DNA of 64,000 nt from JAFLCM01 sp964510955. Its GTDB lineage: Bacteria > Planctomycetota > Phycisphaerae > Phycisphaerales > UBA1924. This document shows positions 1-12,038 of the stretch, in pieces; positions within the stretch are counted from its first letter, which is position 1; each line of letters begins with the position of its first letter. The position numbers were made by a program, and so were the translations under genes. The notes beneath the pieces were generated by a model that was given only the letters and a program-made list of their open reading frames with translations, was not told the DNA's origin and ran no database searches. Location: contig CAZEDW010000001.1 in the NCBI GenBank assembly GCA_964510955.1, positions 170,253 to 234,252 on the forward strand, given 5' to 3'.

Positions 1-1219
1 CCACCTGAGAGACGGCGGCCTCGCCCGCCGTGAAGAACGACCCCCCGACGACCAGGCCCGGATTTCTCGGTCCGTCGCCGTCCGGATCAATCTGGATCAT
101 CGCCGCGATGTACGCACCCCCTGGACCAAAGCCGTAATCGACCCATTGCGACCCATCCCAGCGCGTGATCGCGTCGATCCCCTTGTCAATGTTTGTTCCG
201 CTGATGAGCAGTTGTGACGGGAGAGGTCCGTCGCCGTCCTCATCGAATGAGCAGGCCGAAAGCACCTCGGCGAACAGCGTCGTGCCGATGCCGGACCAGT
301 TCGTTCCGTTCCATTGCGCGACGTTCTTGACCGCGAAGTCCTCGGGGAGCCGGAAGTCACCGGCGGCGACCAGGATCGGCGGGGCCGCGCCGCATGGCCC
401 GTCCGGATCGTGAACCGCAAGCGCGTAAACATTCCCATCGATGCCGGTGTCGAGTGGCGACCAGTTCTCACCGTTCCACGCCGCGATGCTCGCCGCGGGC
501 TTCCCGCCTGCCGTTGTGAACGTGCCCGCGGCGATCAACACCGGCAGTACCGGTCCGGGCCCGTCGGCGTCAAAGACGGTCAATGCGTTGACGTACACGG
601 CCGGCCCATCAAGGCCGGACCCCAGAGGCTGCCATGCCGCTCCATCCCACCTCGCGATCGACCCGAGCGGCCCCGCGCCAAGTTCGGAGAAGCGGCCGGC
701 TGCGATCAGCGATCCCGGCAACGGCCCGTCCCCGTCTGGGTCGAACTCGGCGAGCGCATAGACCGTCTGGTTGCCGGAGGCGGTACTCGCCATGTCCGAC
801 CACGATGCGCCGTCCCAGCGGCGGATGACCACGTTGTTTGCCGACCACTCGCCTCCCGCAACGATCTCGGGCGGCGCCGGGCCATCACCGTCGGGGTCCA
901 CGGCGGCCAGCGAATACACATTCCCCTCCGCGGCGGTTTCCGCGCCGAGCTCGGCCCACGAGAACCCGTCCCACATCGCCACACCCCGCGCCGCCGCGCT
1001 CCCCGCCCGGTTGATGTGCCCGCCAACAACCAGCACGCCCGGCTGGGGTCCGCGCCCATCAGGGTCCAGGACGCACAAGCTGAGCACTTCTCCGTCATTA
1101 TCTATCCCGGGAAATCCGCTGCCCGGGAGCCAGGCGGGATCACAGACCTGCCCAGACCCCACCTCCGCCGCCGCCAGCAGCAACGGAACGAAGCCAAAAT
1201 GGCGAAGCCTGCGCGGCAT
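1..1219 (-). CDS. Exported repeat (beta-propeller-like) protein, 3' end outside window
   Basis: The reading frame stays open from an ATG at 1219 to the left edge (about 406 codons), so the C-terminus is missing. The N-terminus (MPRRLRHF, then a Leu/Ala-rich stretch ending GSGQ) looks like a signal peptide. The rest is about seven repeats of roughly 54 residues. Each carries a W-x-G-x-x-W segment, a D-x-D-G-D-G-P loop and a hydrophobic L-V-x-G-G-x-F strand. Such units resemble the propeller-like repeats of planctomycete exported proteins; the acidic loops could bind calcium, which is inference. A GGAG sequence 8 bases before the ATG supports this start. Function is unknown; a surface or extracellular role is likely. 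Confidence 0.75.
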   Translation of the reverse strand, partial: MPRRLRHFGFVPLLLAAAEVGSGQVCDPAWLPGSGFPGIDNDGEVLSLCVLDPDGRGPQPGVLVVGGHINRAGSAAARGVAMWDGFSWAELGAETAAEGNVYSLAAVDPDGDGPAPPEIVAGGEWSANNVVIRRWDGASWSDMASTASGNQTVYALAEFDPDGDGPLPGSLIAAGRFSELGAGPLGSIARWDGAAWQPLGSGLDGPAVYVNALTVFDADGPGPVLPVLIAAGTFTTAGGKPAASIAAWNGENWSPLDTGIDGNVYALAVHDPDGPCGAAPPILVAAGDFRLPEDFAVKNVAQWNGTNWSGIGTTLFAEVLSACSFDEDGDGPLPSQLLISGTNIDKGIDAITRWDGSQWVDYGFGPGGAYIAAMIQIDPDGDGPRNPGLVVGGSFFTAGEAAVSQV

Positions 1220-1504
1220 AACGCGTCTCCAAAAGGTCAAACAACCCAGGCGCTGCCCGACAGAGAGACTACAGCAGGGTGTGCGCGCGCCGAAGCACAA
1301 AAACTCCGATGGTCCCAGCCTGAGGGAATTATCGACTGTTTCCGGGTCCGGTTTGGTTCCCACCGGGCCGCTTCGGGCGGCGATTGCGTGTCCCATGGCC
1401 CACGCCCAAGGAGCCGCCGAGTTCGGCGCGGCACCCCACCCCGGCGGCTTCGCCCACGCCTGGTCTCGCTGGACGCTCGTCTCCCCTTGCCGTAGCGTCA
1501 CGGC

Positions 1505-1933
1505 GTGCGCCGCCCCCGACGAACCACCTTTGACATCCGCTTCGAGCTCGCCCCCATGCTCGACGTGGTGTTCATCCTGCTCATCTTCTTCATCTTCGCG
1601 ATGGTGCTGAGCAAGCGGTTCACGGTGACGGACATCCGCCTTCCGGCCTCCGGACCGGGGGCGACGGGCCAGCCGACGCCCGGTGACGCGATCATCGTGT
1701 CGCTCAATTCGGGCGGCGGCGTGTCGGTGAACAACACCCCCACCGAGATGGAGTCGCTCCCAGACCGCCTCGCCGAGCTGCAGCGCAAGACCCCCAGCGC
1801 CAGGGTCTACCTTGCGCCGGACACCTCCGCTTCCAGCGGCGAGCTGTTCCGGCTGATGGACACGCTTGCCAAGGCGGGGGTGCGCGATCTGCGATTCCTT
1901 CGAAAGACAATGGAATCCGGGCCACCCAAGTGA
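1505..1933 (+). CDS. exbD: ExbD/TolR-family biopolymer transport protein
   Basis: 142 residues from a GTG start. A short cytoplasmic N-terminus is followed by one membrane helix at about residues 16-36 that contains the family's essential aspartate in the motif APMLDVVFILLIFF. The remainder is a periplasmic domain of normal ExbD size. ExbD works with ExbB as a proton-driven stator that energises TonB (or TolA) at the outer membrane. No ExbB/TolQ gene is visible in the window. A TonB-like gene lies 1.6 kb downstream on the same strand, separated by one exported glycine-rich protein, so the three may be used together; that link is inference. Confidence 0.88.
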   Translation: MRRPRRTTFDIRFELAPMLDVVFILLIFFIFAMVLSKRFTVTDIRLPASGPGATGQPTPGDAIIVSLNSGGGVSVNNTPTEMESLPDRLAELQRKTPSARVYLAPDTSASSGELFRLMDTLAKAGVRDLRFLRKTMESGPPK

Positions 1934-2149
1934 ACCGATCGTGCCTGCTTGATTTCAGAGGCGTTTCCGCGGACGCCCACCGATTCGTGGTCAGATAACC
2001 GAAGCGTTCATCGATCAGGTGTGCCCAGTCCTCGGCCCAAACTCGGTCCCACCGGACCGGATGAATTGCCGAGCATCTCACCGCGGGCGAAAATGATCGG
2101 AGTATTCGGGGTGCCACCACTTCGGGTGCCCGATCTGCGAGGAGGAGCT

Positions 2150-3475
2150 ATGACCATTCCATGCTTCCAGGCTCGGTTCATTCAGTCACTCGCGTTGTCC
2201 GCGAGTTTGGTTCTTCCTGTGGCCGTTCCAACCGGTGCCTCGGCACAAACTTCGCCGACCGCGTTCAACTATCAGGGTCGGCTGACCCAGGGCGTCCAAT
2301 CCTTCACGGGGACGGCCGACCTCACGTTTACACTGTTCGACGCCGAGTCCGGAGGCTCCGTCGTCGCCGGCCCGCTGACACTCAAAGGTGTGCAGGTGCA
2401 GGCTGGGCTGTTCAACGCCACCGTGGATTTCGGTGTGCCATCAACTGGGGGCGGGTCGCCCCGCTGGTTGGAGATCAGCGCAACAGCGCCGTCCTTCGGG
2501 GGCTCGCCCGTCACCGTTTCGCCGCGCCAGCCAATCGGCTCGGTGCCCGGCGCAGCGGTGGCGTTCGCCGTGCCCGTGTACAGCGGCTCACCATTCGTCC
2601 CGTTCAAGGGCGCCGTCCGCTTCAACGATGCGCGCAATGACTTCGAGGGGCACAACGGGTTGTTCTGGGTCAGTCTCACCGGGCGTACGGCCCCCGCGTT
2701 CAACACCGCCCTGTACACCGCCCCAGGAACCGTCAACTTCACCGTCCCGGCAGGTATCACACTTCTCTACGCGGAGGCTTGGGGAGCGGGAGGCGGCGGT
2801 GGGGGTTGCATCAATGTCACGCCATCCTGCGCGTCGAGCGAGGGCTCGCTCGGCGGCGGGGGCGGCGGCGCCGGCGGATACGCCGCAAGCCTACTCAACG
2901 TCACCCCCGGGGAAGTGCTCACCCTGGTGGTTGGCGCAGGCGGCGAGCTCGGTATCAACAGCAACTTCACCTTTGGACAGGGGTCGCCCGGTGGAACAGG
3001 CGGCGATTCCACCATACTGAGGGGTCCCGCCGAGTTGCTCAACGCGACCGGCGGCGGCGGCGGCGCCGGAGCAATCTGGGCTGGGATGGACGGGAACTGC
3101 AACTACAACGCGCCGGGTCTCGTACCCGGTGGCGCTGGTGGTTCCGGCACCGTGGGAGCTTACTCGCTGGCCCCGGGCACACCCGGCACCTTTGGGGGGA
3201 TCCCGCTCCGCAACTGCACGGTCCTGCCCGGGAACTCCTGGGGCTTCCCCGCTGGTCCCGCGGTCAACTGCTGTTTCAGCGGTGCTCCGGGATTGAGCGG
3301 CCTCGCGCCGGGTTCCGCGTTCGCTACCGCCGGATTGCCCGGCGCCGTTCCAATGCTCAGCACCACCGGCAAGGGCGGTGTGGGCGCCGTGGGCAAGGCC
3401 TCGTGCAGCGGGACCACCTACGAAGGGCGAAGCTCGGACCCGGGTCAGCCCGGCGGCATCCGCCTCTTCTGGTAA
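2150..3475 (+). CDS. Exported glycine-rich protein
   Basis: 441 residues. The ATG at 2150 is chosen because a strong GGAGGAG lies just before it and a clear signal peptide follows (ending near ASAQ, about residue 34); the frame is open further upstream but without such signals. Residues about 35-150 start with FNYQGRL and match a domain common at the N-terminus of planctomycete exported proteins. A short segment (FKGAVRFNDARNDFEGHNG) follows, then from about residue 195 a strand-rich start (NFTVPAGITLLYAEAWGAG) leads into long glycine runs, as in glycine-rich tail-fibre-like domains. Several cysteines lie in the C-terminal half. It is probably a structural or adhesive extracellular protein; the function is not known. 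Confidence 0.8.
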   Translation: MTIPCFQARFIQSLALSASLVLPVAVPTGASAQTSPTAFNYQGRLTQGVQSFTGTADLTFTLFDAESGGSVVAGPLTLKGVQVQAGLFNATVDFGVPSTGGGSPRWLEISATAPSFGGSPVTVSPRQPIGSVPGAAVAFAVPVYSGSPFVPFKGAVRFNDARNDFEGHNGLFWVSLTGRTAPAFNTALYTAPGTVNFTVPAGITLLYAEAWGAGGGGGGCINVTPSCASSEGSLGGGGGGAGGYAASLLNVTPGEVLTLVVGAGGELGINSNFTFGQGSPGGTGGDSTILRGPAELLNATGGGGGAGAIWAGMDGNCNYNAPGLVPGGAGGSGTVGAYSLAPGTPGTFGGIPLRNCTVLPGNSWGFPAGPAVNCCFSGAPGLSGLAPGSAFATAGLPGAVPMLSTTGKGGVGAVGKASCSGTTYEGRSSDPGQPGGIRLFW

Positions 3476-3533
3476 GCGAGATGCGCCGCGGCTTGTGCAC
3501 CGCGCATCCGGCGGTGCTGGATACCATCTCGCG

Positions 3534-5120
3534 TTGACCCACGACCGCCTCAGCCCGCGCACCACCATGCTCGGCCTGCTGTTCAGCTTGGCCGCGCACG
3601 CACTGTTCCTGCTGTTGCTCGGCGTCGCCCCGGCGCACGTCGGAGCCATGGTCACGTCAAGCCCGGAGTCGGAAGCCTCCCTCGACGAAGTCCCCGCGCT
3701 GGTGACGCTCGATCTGCCCGATCCGGCCCCGCCCCGGCAGAACCCGGCCGTCGCCGAAAAGCTTCCGCCGCAACCAAGCCCGCCCGAACCGAAACTCGCC
3801 GAGGCACCTCCGCCGCCGCCGGCGCCCAACGAACCGCCCCAGGTCCGGCTCGGCAGCCCGACGTCCCAGTCCGAGGCCGTCACCCAAACGTGGATCGGCT
3901 TCGACGAGTTCATGGCGCACGCCGGCGCTCCGTCAATCGTTGATCAGCCCCAGTTGACCCGCGATGCGCCCGGCCCGTCAGGCATGAACGGCGCTCCCGT
4001 CGCGACCTCCCAATCGCTGGCGGCGGTCGCACCCTCGTCCGCGCCGACCGATTCAACGAAAGGGCCCGACGCCGACTCGCCGCCGATTGAAGCGGCGGCC
4101 CCACCGACGGTTCCAAACCCCATTGTGATCAGCCCGCGAGCTTCCGCTCCACCGCCGCAGGAGCATGCAACGACGCCGGCGTCGCCGCCTGATGGGCTTC
4201 CGGACAACTCTGCGCCACCGCAAACTATCAAACAAGCGCGCCCGACCGCGCCCCCAACTGATCTCTCTCCTACGCCCGTCGATCCATCCCGATCGAACTT
4301 ACCAGCACCGGCTGGGGAATCACCCCCGAGGGTGCCCATGGCTGCCCCGTCTCCCACGAAGGCAGTGGCCGCCGAGGACAAGAAAGAGATCGCCACTCCC
4401 GCGGGCAACGCGGGCGAACAGACCGTCGCCCCGCAGCAGGGACGTACCGGCTCGCCAGACGGAGAAGACAAGCCGCGGCTCGAAACCACGGCCCGCGCTC
4501 AGACGCCCAGCACCCCCGCGCCGGCGAAACAGAAGCAGCAGCAAAGCCCAACGCCCCCGGTCATTCCGACCGGTCCAGACCACAGCGCGTCCGACGACAC
4601 CACCAGCCCGTCCAAGGCGATGGACCACCCCAGCGATGCGCCCAAAGGTGTGACCCCCGGACCCGTTCCGGCCGGCCCATCGACGCCGACCGCCGTAAAT
4701 CAGCCGGCCATGGCACCCAGGCCGGCGGCTCGCCCTTCGCCCCAGGCGGGAGGCACCGGCCAGAACGCCGTCGGAATTCTCTCCGACCGAGAGTCTGTCG
4801 CCGCCGCGATCAAGTCGGCGCTCGACGTGACGGAGTTTGGAAAGCCGCTGGTGGCCAAGGGGCTGAAGATCAAGACTGTTCGCCCCAAGCTGACCAAGTA
4901 CACCGAGATTACATCGCGCGGCGCCCCGGTCATCCGGATTCTCTTCAACCGTATGGGAGAAGCGGCAGACGTCCAGGTGCTGAAGTCGTCCGGAAACCCC
5001 GACATCGACCGCCCCGTGGTTGATGCCGCCTATGAATGGACGGCCGAGGGGAAAGAACTCGAGCAACTTTCTGAAAAGCCGCCGGGAACCGTTGCCGTTG
5101 ACGTCCGGATTATCAGGTAA
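3534..5120 (+). CDS. TonB-like energy transducer with long proline-rich linker
   Basis: 528 residues from a TTG at 3534; an ATG at 3567 (517 residues) is the alternative. One N-terminal membrane helix (LGLLFSLAAHALFLLLLG) is followed by about 380 residues rich in Pro, Ala and Thr, as needed to span a periplasm. The last roughly 100 residues form a TonB C-terminal-like domain, with a strand reading APVIRILFNRMGEAADVQVL and then a segment SSGNPDIDRPVVDAAYEW. The linker is much longer than in typical TonB (about 240 residues in all), fitting the unusual planctomycete envelope. With exbD upstream it probably couples inner-membrane proton flow to outer-membrane transporters. No TonB-dependent receptor is in the window. 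Confidence 0.75.
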   Translation: MTHDRLSPRTTMLGLLFSLAAHALFLLLLGVAPAHVGAMVTSSPESEASLDEVPALVTLDLPDPAPPRQNPAVAEKLPPQPSPPEPKLAEAPPPPPAPNEPPQVRLGSPTSQSEAVTQTWIGFDEFMAHAGAPSIVDQPQLTRDAPGPSGMNGAPVATSQSLAAVAPSSAPTDSTKGPDADSPPIEAAAPPTVPNPIVISPRASAPPPQEHATTPASPPDGLPDNSAPPQTIKQARPTAPPTDLSPTPVDPSRSNLPAPAGESPPRVPMAAPSPTKAVAAEDKKEIATPAGNAGEQTVAPQQGRTGSPDGEDKPRLETTARAQTPSTPAPAKQKQQQSPTPPVIPTGPDHSASDDTTSPSKAMDHPSDAPKGVTPGPVPAGPSTPTAVNQPAMAPRPAARPSPQAGGTGQNAVGILSDRESVAAAIKSALDVTEFGKPLVAKGLKIKTVRPKLTKYTEITSRGAPVIRILFNRMGEAADVQVLKSSGNPDIDRPVVDAAYEWTAEGKELEQLSEKPPGTVAVDVRIIR

Positions 5121-5332
5121 CCGGTGCGCCGCCGCCACCTCGGGGGTGTCGGAGCGCGCGGTGATCGTGCGCTCCGCGGTTTGGAAGCCGCGCCGCGCCG
5201 AAGAAGTGGATGGAACCGCTCGCGGGGGCGTGCGACAAACCCGCGAAGAATTCCGGCCTGCCTGCGGGGAAGTTGCAACCGGCGGGGCGTCAGGCGGAAC
5301 AAGCAAGCATGATTCTCCAAGAGGGTGTGTCT

Positions 5333-5770
5333 ATGCGTCTGAGCAAGAGGAGCCAGTACGCCGTGAAAGCCGCCGTGAAGCTCGCCGAGCATCACGGGAC
5401 GGGCTTCCTTCAATCGCGCGAGATCGCCGGGAGCGAGGGGCTGCCCCCGAAGTTCCTCGAATCGATCCTGCTCGCGTTGAGGTCCGCCAAAATTCTTGAA
5501 TCAAAGGTCGGCGCGGGCGGCGGGTACCGCCTCGCCCGCGAGCCGCAGCGCGTCCGCGTCCACGAGGTCATCGACGCGCTGGAGAACTCCGACGCCGGGC
5601 TCGACGGATTCCCGGGCGGTGAAGACGAGGCCTCGACCGGCGGCCTCGCCATCGAAGCCCTTAACCGGCGCCTCGATCAGGCGATTGAAATGGCGCTGGG
5701 CACGCTTACATTGCAGCAACTCCGCGATCTTGCCGATACCGGACGTGCGCACGTGCACGCGAGCCTCTGA
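5333..5770 (+). CDS. Rrf2-family transcriptional regulator (no Fe-S cysteines)
   Basis: 145 residues from the ATG at 5333, preceded by GAGGG; an in-frame ATG at 5309 is possible. The N-terminus MRLSKRSQYAVKAAVKLAEH, the recognition region (SREIAGSEGLPPKFLESILLAL) and the wing (KVGAGGGYRLAREP) are typical Rrf2 winged-helix features. In IscR and NsrR three cysteines after the wing bind an Fe-S cluster; here that stretch has no cysteine, so this member cannot be a classical Fe-S sensor. Its target is unknown. It stands alone between the TonB-like gene and an exported hypothetical protein. Confidence 0.88.
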   Translation: MRLSKRSQYAVKAAVKLAEHHGTGFLQSREIAGSEGLPPKFLESILLALRSAKILESKVGAGGGYRLAREPQRVRVHEVIDALENSDAGLDGFPGGEDEASTGGLAIEALNRRLDQAIEMALGTLTLQQLRDLADTGRAHVHASL

Positions 5771-5812
5771 TCCGGAACGCCCTCCCCGCGTGATGCGCCT
5801 AGCCTTGTCCGC

Positions 5813-6433
5813 ATGACGCGCCGCCACCTGGCCATTCTGACCTGCGCCTGCCTCGGCGCCTCGGCTGTGCCCTGCCAGGCGCGCCAGCAGACCCCCACCG
5901 GTGCCAAGCCCAGCGCCAGGCCCGCCCAGCCGGTGCGCGTGGACCAGGGTGTGGGTGACATCAGCCCGCTCAACACCAGCCTGCTGCAGGTCCCCGCCGA
6001 CCTCCGCGCCGACAACAACTTCCAGGGCGTCTACCAGGCCCCCGGACGCCCCGGTGAGTTCATGCGCACCGCCGGCGCGATCAACGCCGTCTTTCCCCGG
6101 TCGGACTACATCGCCACGGGTGGCGGCCTGATGCCCATCGTCCCCGCGAGCACGGTTTTTTACATCGGCCAGCCGCTCCCCCAGACGCCGAGCCACTCCG
6201 AGCCCGCGGGTCCCCCGCAGCCCGACAACCGCGTGTACACCGCCCGCCCGGTCGACGGCCCGCTCGATCCGCGACCGTCGCAGAGTGCGAGCCGACCGAC
6301 AAGCGAGGCAACCAGCGTTGAAGACAACGCGTACCGGGTGTCACTGCTGTGGCGACTGACCGACCGGGCCAAGCAGCGGCTGGCCGAAGCGGAGTCCATT
6401 CCCGGCGATGAAGCGCCCCCGATCGGACCGTAA
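5813..6433 (+). CDS. Exported hypothetical protein
   Basis: 206 residues. MTRRHLAILTCACLGASAVP followed by CQARQQ looks like a signal peptide, perhaps a lipoprotein signal with a weak lipobox. The mature part starts with a Pro/Ala-rich stretch, has an ordered middle (about residues 45-120, with DLRADNNFQGVYQ and a glycine-rich turn) and a low-complexity C-terminus. I recognise no family. It lies 42 bases after the Rrf2 gene on the same strand and could be co-transcribed with it. Confidence 0.6.
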   Translation: MTRRHLAILTCACLGASAVPCQARQQTPTGAKPSARPAQPVRVDQGVGDISPLNTSLLQVPADLRADNNFQGVYQAPGRPGEFMRTAGAINAVFPRSDYIATGGGLMPIVPASTVFYIGQPLPQTPSHSEPAGPPQPDNRVYTARPVDGPLDPRPSQSASRPTSEATSVEDNAYRVSLLWRLTDRAKQRLAEAESIPGDEAPPIGP

Positions 6434-6486
6434 TCCGATGAGGCCGGTTGCAGGCCGGGCATTCGCCGCATATCCCAGCGCCCTCG

Positions 6487-7629
6487 ATGGCCGCGTCGCA
6501 CGCGACAACCCCCGCGGGCCAACCGCAGATGCGCGGCGATCAGGCCGTCATCCCCGTGTCCCATCCCTGCGGGCGCTGCGGCTACAACCTCATGGGGCTG
6601 CCCGACGGGGGCAACTGCCCGGAGTGCGGCACGCCTATCAGGGCCCGCGTCTCGGCGCAGAAGCGGGACGTGCTCGGCGACGCTCCCGCCGGTTACCTGC
6701 TCGGGCTGATGCTCGGCCTGGCCTGCAGCGGGCTGGCGGGCCTCGGACTGATCGGGCTTAACTTCTTGACCTCGCTCGCCCAACTCGGCTGGCCGGCGGC
6801 CGCCCGGAACACAGTGCTCTTCACGCTCGCCTCAATGTGGTTTGGCGGCATCGTGCTGGTGCTGCGCCAGCGGCCCGGCACCGGCGCGGCTCGAGAGATC
6901 GACGAACGGGGCCTTGAGTGGTTCCGGCTGCGGTTGTTCGTCGGCGCCACCCAGTTGGGGGTGCTCGGCTATGTCTTCGCCGATGTGTCTTACTCGCGCG
7001 TGGCCGGAGCGCTGCCGCCCAACCCGATGGCCGGCGTCTGGTTTGTCGTCGGGCTGCTGTCGCTCATCGTCGCCGTCACCGGCTGGCCGGCGCTGTGCTT
7101 CTACATGGCGCGCCTGACGGATTGGGCGCCGGACGACTCACTGACCGGGCAATGGCGTGCCACGGGCTCATTCATCGGCTTCGGCGCGCTGGCGACCGTC
7201 ATCGGTCTGGTCGCCTCGACGCTGGGCACCGCATTGAAGTTCATCGCCGTCATCGGCGGGGTGCTCTGCCTTTCATTGCCGCTGGCTTCGGTCTACATGA
7301 TGGCGCTCCTGGTAGGCACCAGCGGCATGGTGCTGCTGGCGATGTGGAACGCCCACGGCCGGCGCGCCCGCGATGCCCGCATGGCCGAGCGGGCGCTACG
7401 CCTCGCCGATGAGATGGCGTCGCGCTCGGCGGGCGGGGCCAACGCGCCCAGGCCACCCGCGGCCGAGATCGACCTCAGCGTGCTCCGGGCCGTCGAGGAG
7501 GTCAACCGGCAGACCGACGACGCCGAATTGGCGGCCCAGCATGAAGCCCAGCGTCAGGCCGCGATGCGGCAAGGTTGCACGCTTGCCCGGACATCCGACG
7601 GCCAGGGGTACAAGCTCGAGGGCGAGTGA
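6487..7629 (+). CDS. Membrane protein with N-terminal zinc ribbon
   Basis: About 380 residues from the ATG at 6487; a TTG at 6448 would add 13. A short ribbon near residue 30 reads CGRCGYNLMGLP, then CPECGTPI, giving two CxxC pairs that should bind one zinc. This ribbon is very common in front of membrane domains in planctomycetes. Roughly seven hydrophobic segments follow up to about residue 300. The C-terminal 80 residues are hydrophilic and helical, on the cytoplasmic side by inference. No enzymatic motif is visible; function unknown. Confidence 0.72.
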   Translation: MAASHATTPAGQPQMRGDQAVIPVSHPCGRCGYNLMGLPDGGNCPECGTPIRARVSAQKRDVLGDAPAGYLLGLMLGLACSGLAGLGLIGLNFLTSLAQLGWPAAARNTVLFTLASMWFGGIVLVLRQRPGTGAAREIDERGLEWFRLRLFVGATQLGVLGYVFADVSYSRVAGALPPNPMAGVWFVVGLLSLIVAVTGWPALCFYMARLTDWAPDDSLTGQWRATGSFIGFGALATVIGLVASTLGTALKFIAVIGGVLCLSLPLASVYMMALLVGTSGMVLLAMWNAHGRRARDARMAERALRLADEMASRSAGGANAPRPPAAEIDLSVLRAVEEVNRQTDDAELAAQHEAQRQAAMRQGCTLARTSDGQGYKLEGE

Positions 7630-7645
7630 CGGTCGCTCGCGCGGT

Positions 7646-11095
<3,450 letters not shown>

Positions 11096-11121
11096 CAGTT
11101 CACCGAATAGACGCGGAGGAA

Positions 11122-11700
11122 TTATCCGAGACGCTTGCTCAGCCACGCACGGGCCATCCGCCATTCCTCCTCGACCGTCGTCTTGCCCACCCCCAGCACG
11201 AGCGAGACCTCCTCGACCGTCAGCCCGCCAAAGAACCGCAGTTCAACCACCTGCGCCTGCCGCGGGTCCAGCTCGGCGAGCTTGTCCAGCAGCTCATTGA
11301 GCGCGAGGATGTCCACCTCCGTCCCGCCGGCGCTTCCCGGCGCACCCGGCATCACGGCCTGATCAATCGTCACCCGCCCCCAGCCGCCGCCGCGCTTGTC
11401 GGCGTTTTTCGCCCGGGCGTGGTCCACCAGCACCTGGCGCATCGCCTTCGCCGCCACCGCGAAGAAGTGCGCCCGCCCGTTCCATTGCACGCTGGTCTGA
11501 TCGACAAGTTTCAGGAACGCCTCGTGAACCAGCGCCGTCGGCTGGAGCGTGTGCGAGGCGCTCTGGCGGCGCAGGTAGCTCCCCGCCAGCCCGCGCAGCT
11601 CTTCATACACCTGGGCCATCAGCTTGCCGGACGCCGACGGCGAATCTCCCGCGGCGACCTGCTCGAGCAACTTGGTTGTGTGCTGAATGTCGGGGTTCAC
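11122..11700 (-). CDS. ECF sigma factor (planctomycete kinase-linked type)
   Basis: 192 residues from the GTG at 11700; this start places the family's usual opening (NPDIQHTTKLLEQVAAGD) at the N-terminus. An ATG at 11850 would add 50 Pro/Gly/Arg-rich residues that look untranslated. Region 2 includes MAQVYEELRGLAGSYLRR and the region-2.4-like AHFFAVAAKAMRQVLVDHAR. Region 4 includes ELDPRQAQVVELRFFGGLTV and a helix-turn-helix (VEEVSLVLGVGKTTVEEEW). No anti-sigma factor is present; the neighbouring kinase is the likely regulator, as proposed for this ECF group in planctomycetes. Confidence 0.88.
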   Translation of the reverse strand: MNPDIQHTTKLLEQVAAGDSPSASGKLMAQVYEELRGLAGSYLRRQSASHTLQPTALVHEAFLKLVDQTSVQWNGRAHFFAVAAKAMRQVLVDHARAKNADKRGGGWGRVTIDQAVMPGAPGSAGGTEVDILALNELLDKLAELDPRQAQVVELRFFGGLTVEEVSLVLGVGKTTVEEEWRMARAWLSKRLG

Positions 11701-12038
11701 GCTCCACCACTTCTTGAGTGCCCCCGGCAACCGAACGCCGGGCAGATCGGCGATCCGACGCGGGAGGGGTGTCCCCCGGGGTACGCCCGGGGAGCCGCTC
11801 GGGGACGGGCCCGCTGACGGGAGCGGCAGTTGGAAGATCGTCGTCGCCATGACCACTCTAACGAAAGCCGCGCCCGTTTCCCTCACCCTCGACCCAGAAA
11901 TCGGCACGCGATGGCAGTCAAGATTTTTTTTCGGAACGACTGAGGGTTCACCCGGTGGACTCCGTTTCTCCCTGTGGCGGCCACGCGGCCGACCCAAAAC
12001 ACGACTCACCAGACCACTCTTACTCAAGGACCGCTGCC

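Noticed and set aside
314..1495. A 393-codon plus-strand open frame
   Set aside because: The minus strand carries repeated W-x-G-x-x-W and DPDGDGP units through the same bases; the plus translation has no such order.
11701..12027. Longer N-terminus for the sigma factor
   Set aside because: The added residues are Pro/Gly/Arg-rich and the known family opening starts at the GTG at 11700. An ATG at 11850 cannot be fully excluded.
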